Shown here: piece by piece, positions 15,983 through 21,308 of the stretch
Numbering within the stretch: the stretch's first letter is position 1
How the letters are laid out: each line of letters starts with the position of its first letter
Notes under the pieces: generated by a model
The model's input: only the letters and a program-made list of their open reading frames with translations
Databases searched by the model: none
What the model was told of the DNA's origin: nothing
NCBI GenBank assembly: GCA_025934735.1
Contig: JAICWP010000006.1
Span: 186,001 to 250,000 of the forward strand
Source: Terriglobales bacterium
GTDB taxonomy: Bacteria > Acidobacteriota > Terriglobia > Terriglobales > Acidobacteriaceae
DNA length: 64,000 nucleotides
Direction of reading: 5' to 3'
Made by a program: the position numbers and the translations under genes

Positions 15983-17211
15983 GCGAGCACCCCGTTTGGT
16001 GGCTTTCCCCGGAACACCGGGTCAATGCCGAGTTCGTACATCTCGTGGATGAGGACAACTAGATTGTGGCAGAGAATCTTGCACAGGGTTTCATTGACCA
16101 TCGCAACATCCGTCTTACTGCGGAGAGAGTCGCCGAATTTCCGCTTAATCATACTAAAAGTAGATTCGATATTGGAACGCTTGTGGTAATGCTCAAGAAA
16201 TTCTTCGCGCCTATACATGAAATAGTGGAACATCTGCCCAAATGTTCCACCTACGCCACCCGTAGCGTTCCCACGAAAAGAGATGAACGGAGTACCGCCG
16301 AATTTGTGAACAATGTCTGTGCTGATATTGCCGCCGTATGCCTTATCCGCGGATACCTCGGAAATACTGAAATTCTTGGCAGTCGCTTCTATCAAAGCCG
16401 GGAACTGGCGCACGTCGCTAGCGCGCTTGTCGGCAATCTCTACGGCGGTAACGATGTTAGTTTTCACGCCGCACATCACATGGCACTTGACCCACTCCCG
16501 CTGTTCCTTGTCCTTGCCATACTTCACGTCAAACCAGCGTGCAAAGCGAGTGGTCATAAATCCCGAAGAATCTACGGCGAAGTCAGTCTCAATCGCACGC
16601 AGTGGCAGGCTGCTGGTCGTAATCAGGTCGCGCAGCAGCGGCGTCATTTCAGGATTTTCAAGGTAATTGAAAATCGAGTTGTAGTGCGGAGCCTTGGCGA
16701 TAAAACCCTTTGCTTGGGCATCGCGCAAGTCGGTCATAAAACGACGAGCGCTAACCGTGGAGTAAACCTTGAATGTCACGCTGAAGATGGCATCGGACAG
16801 GGGAAGATTGGGACGCCCTGCGCGTTTAACTTGTGGCTGGTCAATGGTACGGCACAAATCGGCCAGCAGGAATTGGAACCTGTCTTTTTCGTTCGTCTGA
16901 GCGGAATTGTAAGCGGGCCACACCTGCGGATAGGTGGGGCGGCTGCTGGCAATAGCGACCGCTTCCGTAACCGTAGTGCTTCCGTCCTCGTTTTCTTCCC
17001 GCCGCATCACAAAAATTGCCGCATAGATGTGCTTGCATTTCTGGCGGTGCGTTTCCCAATCAGGGCAAGAGCAACTCGGCTGGTTTCCCTCAATGTGGCT
17101 GACCATGTAGAAGCCGTGCCCGGTTTGGGAAGGTACCTTCCATCGTTCCCCGTAACGTGTGATTCTGGCGGTGGCTGCGAGTACGATGCCGCGCTGCTCT
17201 CTCAGGTCCAT
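15952..17211 (-). CDS. SWIM zinc finger-DDE transposase
   Basis: This 419-residue protein has an N-terminal SWIM-type zinc finger (C47, C49, C59, H61 in a CxCP...CxH pattern) joined to a DDE transposase. The catalytic triad is probably D214 (AVDSSGF), D289 (ADKAYGG) and E349 (NIESTFSMIKRKFG). The E block matches the IS4/IS5/IS1182-like RNase-H-fold DDE domain. A good ribosome-binding site (GTGAGG) and a near-consensus promoter precede ATG 17211. The gene ends in TAA. The intact catalytic triad suggests it is, or recently was, active. I did not find unambiguous terminal inverted repeats for a simple insertion sequence. Confidence 0.85.
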   Translation of the reverse strand: MDLREQRGIVLAATARITRYGERWKVPSQTGHGFYMVSHIEGNQPSCSCPDWETHRQKCKHIYAAIFVMRREENEDGSTTVTEAVAIASSRPTYPQVWPAYNSAQTNEKDRFQFLLADLCRTIDQPQVKRAGRPNLPLSDAIFSVTFKVYSTVSARRFMTDLRDAQAKGFIAKAPHYNSIFNYLENPEMTPLLRDLITTSSLPLRAIETDFAVDSSGFMTTRFARWFDVKYGKDKEQREWVKCHVMCGVKTNIVTAVEIADKRASDVRQFPALIEATAKNFSISEVSADKAYGGNISTDIVHKFGGTPFISFRGNATGGVGGTFGQMFHYFMYRREEFLEHYHKRSNIESTFSMIKRKFGDSLRSKTDVAMVNETLCKILCHNLVVLIHEMYELGIDPVFRGKPPNGVLAWPNTNTLSS

Positions 17212-17235
17212 AGCTACCTCACTTACCTGAGAAAT

Positions 17236-17264
17236 ATATTACTAACCAGGGATATATCTGTCAA
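17236..17264 (-). promoter_or_regulatory. Near-consensus promoter of the transposase gene
   Basis: Read on the minus strand, TTGACA (17259-17264) and TAATAT (17236-17241) are separated by 17 bp. The predicted start site is near 17229, about 18 bases before ATG 17211. The -35 box is half of a perfect dyad shared with the divergent promoter. Confidence 0.75.
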
Positions 17265-17281
17265 GGAAAATCTACTTGACA
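17259..17281. promoter_or_regulatory. Dyad covering both divergent -35 boxes (candidate operator)
   Basis: TGTCAAG (17259-17265) and CTTGACA (17275-17281) form a perfect 7-bp inverted repeat with a 9-bp spacer. Each arm contains one -35 hexamer. A 12-bp direct repeat AATATATTACTA also flanks it (17233-17244 and 17281-17292). One protein dimer bound here could silence both directions. Confidence 0.5.
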
Positions 17282-17303
17282 ATATATTACTATCGTGTAT
17301 ATT
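17276..17303 (+). promoter_or_regulatory. Near-consensus promoter giving a probable leaderless transcript
   Basis: TTGACA (17276-17281) and TATATT (17298-17303) are separated by 16 bp. The expected transcription start, about seven bases after the -10 box, falls on the ATG at 17310. Confidence 0.7.
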
Positions 17304-17309
17304 AGTTGT

Positions 17310-17468
17310 ATGGGCATGGTTACACTCCACAAAAAGGGGTATAAATGTAACCGCTGCTCCCATGAGTGGGAGCCTCGTAAGGCTACGCAGGGCGAACCGC
17401 GAGTGTGCCCGAAGTGCAAAAGCCCATACTGGAACAAACCACGCAAGAATAAGCGCCCTGCGTCATAG
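17310..17468 (+). CDS. 52-residue zinc-ribbon protein, probably leaderless
   Basis: This is a short gene encoding MGMVTLHKKGYKCNRCSHEW, an Arg/Lys linker, VCPKCKSPYW and a basic tail ending KRPAS. Two CxxC pairs (C13/C16 and C33/C36) form a rubredoxin-like zinc ribbon. Comparable tiny proteins with a YKC-x2-C...CPKCKSPYW pattern are common in environmental bacteria and have no known function. There is no Shine-Dalgarno sequence, because the promoter -10 box ends only six bases upstream of the ATG. An internal ATG at 17316 is an alternative. It ends at TAG and converges on the tRNA pair. Confidence 0.75.
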   Translation: MGMVTLHKKGYKCNRCSHEWEPRKATQGEPRVCPKCKSPYWNKPRKNKRPAS

Positions 17469-17486
17469 TGCTCTTTGTAAAGAGTT

Positions 17487-17574
17487 TGGCGGAGAGACAG
17501 GGAGTCGAACCCCCGGTGCGTACACACCGGCCAGAGCTTTGCAGGCTCCTAGCTGCCAGCAGCGATGCCTCTCC
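17487..17574 (-). tRNA. Non-canonical 9/3 tRNA (allo-tRNA), anticodon GCA, serine-type identity elements
   Basis: The 88-nt gene includes an encoded CCA (17487-17489). The acceptor stem pairs 9 bp (17566-17574 with 17491-17499, one G-U). The D stem has 4 bp with a 4-nt loop CTGG. The anticodon stem has 5 bp with loop CTGCAAA, anticodon GCA at 17540-17542. A long variable arm has a 6-bp stem (17525-17530 with 17513-17518). The T stem is only 3 bp (17500-17502 with 17510-17512) around loop TTCGACT. The discriminator is G73. Canonical tRNAs have a 7/5 branch; 8/4 and 9/3 tRNAs have been described in Acidobacteria as possible suppressors. Long variable arm plus G73 suggests charging by SerRS, which ignores the anticodon. 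CysRS normally needs U73. It would then insert serine at UGC/UGU. Confidence 0.85.
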
Positions 17575-17582
17575 GATCAAAA

Positions 17583-17662
17583 TGGTCGCCCCAGCCGGAT
17601 TTCGATACCGGCATCTCCGGTTTTAAAGACCGGCGTCCTAGGCGCAGTTAGACGATGGGGCG
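17583..17662 (-). tRNA. Atypical tRNA with anticodon UUA (reads stop codon UAA)
   Basis: This is a 77-nt tRNA plus encoded CCA (17583-17585), with A73. The acceptor stem has 7 bp (CGCCCCA/TGGGGCG). The D arm GTCT...GGAC resembles that of glutamate tRNAs. The anticodon stem is a perfect 5 bp around CTTTAAA, so positions 34-36 are TTA (17624-17626). The variable loop is short. The T arm (17594-17612) has a perfect 5-bp GCCGG/CCGGC stem, but the loop is 9 nt, TATCGAAAT, instead of 7. The D loop lacks the GG pair that normally docks on the T loop. UUA is the complement of UAA, so if charged it would be an ochre suppressor. The amino acid cannot be assigned. It lies 8 bases upstream of the second tRNA, on the same strand. 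Confidence 0.8.
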
Positions 17663-17670
17663 GTCATGGT

Positions 17671-17713
17671 GCAGGTGGGGAAGGCGCTCTGCAAACGTTT
17701 ATTCCCCACCTGC
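17671..17713. repeat. Perfect 12-bp inverted repeat before the tRNA pair
   Basis: GCAGGTGGGGAA (17671-17682) pairs perfectly with TTCCCCACCTGC (17702-17713). The 19-nt loop contains the palindrome AAACGTTT. It lies between the winged-helix gene and the first tRNA. There is no T run, so it may be a processing or attenuation hairpin or a recombination site rather than a simple terminator. Confidence 0.75.
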
Positions 17714-17727
17714 CACGCAAGTTCACA

Positions 17728-18177
17728 TCAAAACGGAATGTCTTCGTCGGTAATCTGCGTCCCTTTCTTCCACCTGTAATAAGTCTTGTCATCCTTCCCG
17801 GTTCTTGCCTCAAGCTCTCCTTGGTCGGCCAGACGCTTCATCGTCGTGTGAATGACTGCAAGTGGATTCTTGTAATCCTCCAATCGAAACTTTTCCTTCT
17901 GCAGCGTGGTTCGGACCGTCAACGGCGACCAGTAAGAATCGGGGTGGCTTTCAGCGCGGCCTTTCATTACGCTGCGAATCGCATCGGTGATGCCGATTGC
18001 CTCCGGCTCGAAATCTTCACCGAGCAGTTCGCTGACGCTGACTACTGTCTTGTTGAGAACGCCGAGGCGCGCGGAGATTTCGAGCAAACGGCTTTCCAAT
18101 GTGCCTTGTTCATCGAGCAACTGTTCCATCTCCGATCTGGCAGCCTCGAGAGTGTGTTTGTAGAGCTGGTCGTTCAT
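17728..18177 (-). CDS. Coiled-coil / winged-helix-like protein upstream of suppressor tRNAs
   Basis: This 149-residue protein has residues 1-60 predicted as an amphipathic coiled coil (EAARSEMEQLLDEQGTLESRL). A C-terminal domain follows, with a helix GITDAIRSVM, a helix-turn-helix-like stretch and a basic wing KDDKTYYRWKKG. This looks like a winged-helix DNA- or RNA-binding domain, although no family is recognised. It is followed on the same strand, after 65 bp, by the UUA and GCA tRNAs, so it may be co-transcribed with them. It starts at ATG 18177 behind GGTGA and ends in TGA. The divergent 18212 gene begins only 34 bp away. Confidence 0.65.
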   Translation of the reverse strand: MNDQLYKHTLEAARSEMEQLLDEQGTLESRLLEISARLGVLNKTVVSVSELLGEDFEPEAIGITDAIRSVMKGRAESHPDSYWSPLTVRTTLQKEKFRLEDYKNPLAVIHTTMKRLADQGELEARTGKDDKTYYRWKKGTQITDEDIPF

Positions 18178-18211
18178 CGCGTGTCACCTAACCTAAGTAG
18201 CTGGAGTTTAC

Positions 18212-18475
18212 ATGAACTGCGACAAAAAGCAATTACAGAGTGAAGAAGTGAAAGAAATTTCCACTAATGTCGGCGGATCTTCGCCTAAAATTCGCCATAG
18301 TAATTGGCAGCAAGCCGCTGAAGATGCACGGCTTAAGATAAAAGCCCTTCAAGGTAAAATCCGTGGTCTGAGACGAGCGATTCGGACCTTTGAGAAATTT
18401 GACAAGGAGGGAAAGCCATGGCCGGGGACGGACGGGGTTTTTGGGCAGGATCGGGAGTTATTGGGCAGGAGCTAA
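18212..18475 (+). CDS. Small coiled-coil protein at the island's right end
   Basis: This 87-residue protein has a central amphipathic helix (WQQAAEDARLKIKALQGKI, then RGLRRAIRTFEKF) followed by a Gly/Pro turn GKPWPG. I recognise no family. GGAG upstream of ATG 18212 serves as the ribosome-binding site. The last codons run through the right copy of the 15-bp direct repeat, so the C-terminal tail may have been created at the integration boundary. It ends in TAA, after which the same frame stays open for about 50 more codons. It is divergent from the 149-residue gene, sharing a 34-bp start-to-start gap. Confidence 0.55.
   Translation: MNCDKKQLQSEEVKEISTNVGGSSPKIRHSNWQQAAEDARLKIKALQGKIRGLRRAIRTFEKFDKEGKPWPGTDGVFGQDRELLGRS
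18436..18450 (+). repeat. Inner direct repeat of the island, right copy (15 bp)
   Basis: Exact copy of the sequence at 15554-15568. A partial third copy (10 bp) follows 20 bp later at 18461-18470. Confidence 0.7.
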
Positions 18476-18484
18476 TTTGTGGGC

Positions 18485-18508
18485 AAAGCCACGAAGTGTG
18501 GCTTTTTT
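18485..18508 (+). terminator. Intrinsic terminator overlapping the right outer repeat
   Basis: AAAGCCAC-gaagt-GTGGCTTT continues into a run of six T. It contains the right copy of the 18-bp repeat (18488-18505). It should insulate lpxC from transcription out of the island. Confidence 0.75.
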
Positions 18509-18573
18509 GCCACAGACAGACCCGCAACCAGGGCGGTAATCTGCTCATCAGAAAACAGATACATTGGAGGGCT

Positions 18574-19485
18574 TTGCCACAGGAACAGACAATTCGCCAT
18601 GCCGTGGAATGCGGCGGAGTAGGGTTGCACAGCGGTGCCCCGGTGAACCTGCGCATGCTCCCCGCCCCGGCCGGTTCGGGGATCGTGTTTCGGCGAGTGG
18701 ACCTGGACAATTTCAGCGTCGAGGCCAGCAGCCGCAACGTGGCCCGGGTGAGCTACGCAACCAGCCTGATGAAGAAAGGTGTGCTGATTTCGACCACCGA
18801 GCACCTGCTTTCGGCCTTCATTGGGCTTGGCATTGATAACGCGATTGTGGAGCTGGATAACCTGGAGCTGCCCATTCTGGACGGCAGCGCCCGGCCATTC
18901 GTGGAAATGATCCAGCAAGCCGGCATCCGGCAACAGCGCCGCCCCCGCACCTACCTGCGTATTCGCCGCAAACTGGAGTTGCGCGAAGGCAATAAGTTCA
19001 TCGCGGTTTACCCCGGCAACGCGTATTCGGTTTCCTACAGCATCAATTTTCCGCATCCGCTGGTGGGCCATGAGACCTTCCAGGTTGAGCTTAGCGACGG
19101 GCAATATGTTCAGGAGATCGCATCGGCGCGCACCTTCGGTTCGCGGCAGGAGGAACAGGCCATGCGCGACCAGGGCTTGATCCGCGGGGCCGCGCTGGAA
19201 AACTGCATTGTGCTTACCCGGGAGGGGGTCGAAAACCCGCCATTGCGCTTCGGCGATGAGTTTGTGCGGCACAAGGTGTTGGACCTGATCGGGGACCTGG
19301 CACTGCTGGGCAAACAGATTTTAGGTTCGGTGGTGGCCGACCGCGCCGGGCACGCCATGCATACCGCGCTGGTGTCGCGCCTGTTGAAAGATCCCAGCCT
19401 GTGGGAGGAGATCGCACTCGAAGATGTCCCCGGCTCAGGCTCACACAAAACGACGACCAGCAGTTTCACTGCCGCCGCCGATTGA
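18574..19485 (+). CDS. lpxC: UDP-3-O-acyl-N-acetylglucosamine deacetylase LpxC
   Basis: LpxC catalyses the first committed step of lipid A synthesis, a zinc-dependent deacetylation. The protein has EQTIRHAVECGGVGLHSG at the N-terminus, the first zinc His in STTEHLLSAF (near residue 77), and the second site HKVLDLIGDL. LELPILDGSARPF is also present. I set the start at TTG 18574 (MPQEQTIR...), three bases after GGAGG, because this restores the usual LpxC N-terminus. The open frame continues upstream to 18418 through the island repeats and terminator, which cannot belong to the native protein. About 303 residues is normal. Confidence 0.93.
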   Translation: MPQEQTIRHAVECGGVGLHSGAPVNLRMLPAPAGSGIVFRRVDLDNFSVEASSRNVARVSYATSLMKKGVLISTTEHLLSAFIGLGIDNAIVELDNLELPILDGSARPFVEMIQQAGIRQQRRPRTYLRIRRKLELREGNKFIAVYPGNAYSVSYSINFPHPLVGHETFQVELSDGQYVQEIASARTFGSRQEEQAMRDQGLIRGAALENCIVLTREGVENPPLRFGDEFVRHKVLDLIGDLALLGKQILGSVVADRAGHAMHTALVSRLLKDPSLWEEIALEDVPGSGSHKTTTSSFTAAAD

Positions 19486-19539
19486 CCCGCGACTGATCAT
19501 ACAAAGAATTCCAACCCTTCCAGAGCTTTTCCCCGGCTG

Positions 19540-20244
19540 TTAGCCAGGGACGACATTGAGGATGGGCTCGCGTTCCTGCATTTTCTGCACCAGCCAGTTT
19601 TCCAGCTGCTCGCGAGCGTTCAACGTCAACTCGAGGAAACGGACGCCACCTTTGCCGGAAGCATCACTCCAGGCGAGTTCGGCTTTCGGAGAAAGCGTGA
19701 TGTCGGTACCGGGAAGGGTGAACTGGACGCGGTAGAGATCGTTGGGCAGGGCGGCGGCCGCCTGAATGGCCATCCCACCTTCGCTGAGATTGCACGCGCT
19801 GACCTGCAGTTTGCGGCCGTTTCCGTAATTGAGCTTGACAGGAATTTCCACCGGCATGCGGAAATAGCGCCGCCGCTCGCGGTGCATCAACCCATAGGCA
19901 GCATGGAAAGAACGCAAGGCGTTGGTGATAGTGATCGGCTTCTGCAGCACGAAACCGGCGCCCATCTGGAAGACGGTACGCACGTTGTTGACGCCGTTCA
20001 GAATGGCAAAGGTGACGCTGCTCTTGTTGCTGCGCTCCTGACGCACCTGCTGCAAAACGTCAGTGCCGCCGGGCATATCGTCGCAATCAATGATGATGGC
20101 GTCAAACTTTTTGGCGGCCATGATCTCGCGGGCGGCTTCGGTCCCGGCGCACACATGCACGCTGACATCCAACTTGCTCAGAGCAGAGCGCAGAACACGG
20201 AGCGTATCGGGGTCGCGGGAAACGACAAGCGCTTCCAGGGTCAT
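19540..20244 (-). CDS. Receiver-like domain fused to a PilZ domain
   Basis: This 234-residue protein has an N-terminal CheY-like domain (about residues 1-120). The phosphoacceptor region reads IIIDCDDMPGG and the conserved Lys is in VLQKPIT. The acidic pair at the end of the first strand is reduced (VVSRDPD). A C-terminal PilZ domain (about 125-225) has the cyclic-di-GMP-binding RRRYFR and NLSEGG motifs. It probably links cyclic-di-GMP to motility, polysaccharide or secretion outputs. It is a possible effector for the GGDEF proteins elsewhere in the window. Confidence 0.88.
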   Translation of the reverse strand: MTLEALVVSRDPDTLRVLRSALSKLDVSVHVCAGTEAAREIMAAKKFDAIIIDCDDMPGGTDVLQQVRQERSNKSSVTFAILNGVNNVRTVFQMGAGFVLQKPITITNALRSFHAAYGLMHRERRRYFRMPVEIPVKLNYGNGRKLQVSACNLSEGGMAIQAAAALPNDLYRVQFTLPGTDITLSPKAELAWSDASGKGGVRFLELTLNAREQLENWLVQKMQEREPILNVVPG

Positions 20245-20376
20245 AGCAAGACGATCTTATTCAGCGAAGAGGCAGGCAGAAAGTAACGAAAGACGGAGTC
20301 GGCCAGCCGCCGTCAGTCTGGTTATTTGGCCGCATCTGGCTTGAAATGGCAGTGCGAAGTTTGCAAGGATGCTGGC

Positions 20377-20904
20377 GTGCGCAAGCTGGTTTACCTGTCG
20401 CTAGGCTCGAACCTGGGAGACCGGGAGGCCAACCTGCGACAGGCGATGGAGCGCCTGGGCACGCTGGGCGAAGTGGTGGCGGTTTCCTCGTTCTATGAAA
20501 CCGAACCAGTGGACGTCGTGCGCCAGCCCTGGTTCGTAAACTGCGCCGTAGGCCTGCAGACGGAAAAGATGCCCAGGCAATTGCTTGCCGCCTTGCAGGG
20601 GATTGAAAAGGAGATGGGACGGCGGCGCCAGCAGCCCAAGGGGCCGCGCATAATTGACCTGGATATTCTGCTGTTCGGCAACTCCATTGTAGACACGGGC
20701 GGGCTGACCATTCCCCATCCAGCGCTGCATCAGCGGCGGTTTGTGCTGGAACCGCTGGCGGAGATCGCGCCCGAGCAGCGCCATCCGGTGTTCAAGCGCA
20801 CCATTCGTGAGTTGCGGGATGCCCTGCCGGCGGGACCGCCCGCGGTTCGGAAACTGGACAAACTTCATTCGCCGCGGATTAACGCGGATCAACGCGGATC
20901 CTGA
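20377..20904 (+). CDS. folK: 2-amino-4-hydroxy-6-hydroxymethyldihydropteridine pyrophosphokinase
   Basis: FolK transfers pyrophosphate from ATP to 6-hydroxymethyl-dihydropterin in folate synthesis. Signatures are YLSLGSNLGDRE, SSFYETEPV, PWFVNCAV, GPRIIDLDILLFG and IPHPALHQRRFVLEPL. GTG 20377 is chosen as the start because AAGGA lies 7 bases upstream and the protein then begins VRKLVYLSLGSNLG. The last eight or so codons (SPRINADQRGS) are encoded by a GCGGAT-type repeat, so the natural C-terminus has probably been replaced or extended by repeat sequence. Confidence 0.93.
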   Translation: MRKLVYLSLGSNLGDREANLRQAMERLGTLGEVVAVSSFYETEPVDVVRQPWFVNCAVGLQTEKMPRQLLAALQGIEKEMGRRRQQPKGPRIIDLDILLFGNSIVDTGGLTIPHPALHQRRFVLEPLAEIAPEQRHPVFKRTIRELRDALPAGPPAVRKLDKLHSPRINADQRGS

Positions 20905-21308
20905 TCCGAATCCTTTCGCCCCGCGGGGGCTCCGTCTAATTTCCGCCGTGTCTCACCGGGGCTACATTCTTGCGCCGCTTCGCGGCTGAAACCCCACCGT
21001 GGGCATAGCCCACTCAAGCCAACGGAAGGCTTGAATGGGCCACCCAGGCTTTATGAAGGCTCCCATCTTTATTGATTGAAAGTGACCGGTGGCCCACTCA
21101 AGCGTTTTTGCTTGAGTGGGAAACTCGGCTGATTTTTGCTGCTGGCTCACCGCAGCGTAGCCCACTCAAGCCAACCGAAGGCTTGAATGGGCCACCCAGC
21201 CGGGATCTTTGGAATGGCAGTACTCGGTGCGGTAAAGCCCAGCTACTGAGGCGCCCTCTTTAGCCGGGCTTTTCTACGAATTCCGAGATAGCGAAAAGCT
21301 GAGAACTC
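20905..21308. repeat. Intergenic cluster of three CCCACTCAAGCC hairpin repeats
   Basis: No gene is seen in these 400 bases. Hairpin copies lie at 21009-21045, 21093-21120 and 21161-21197, all of the type CCCACTCAAGC-loop-GCTTGARTGGG with the trailer CCACCC on two of them. The start of the region (20872-20900) carries tandem CGCGGATNAA units. These look like mobile, REP-like intergenic repeats. Confidence 0.75.

Noticed and set aside
15743-17211. Simple insertion sequence with terminal inverted repeats
   Set aside because: I could not find matching inverted ends directly around the transposase. The only clear boundaries are the direct repeats of the larger island.
17487-17574. Selenocysteine tRNA (selC)
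   Set aside because: The short D loop, long acceptor stem and long variable arm are similar to selC, but the anticodon is GCA and not UCA, and no selA/selB genes are in the window.
17583-17662. A leucine tRNA (anticodon UAA) on the plus strand
   Set aside because: The symmetric stems would allow anticodon UAA on the plus strand, but there the T-arm consensus and the CCA are missing. The minus strand has TCGAAA, U8/A14 and an encoded ACCA.
16066-18243. A 725-codon open frame on the plus strand across the island
   Set aside because: It is antisense to the transposase and to the 149-residue gene, runs through both tRNAs and has no domain or plausible composition. It results from codon bias of the real genes.
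20905-21308. CRISPR array
   Set aside because: The repeats are palindromic hairpins with irregular spacing and variable loops, and no cas genes are nearby.
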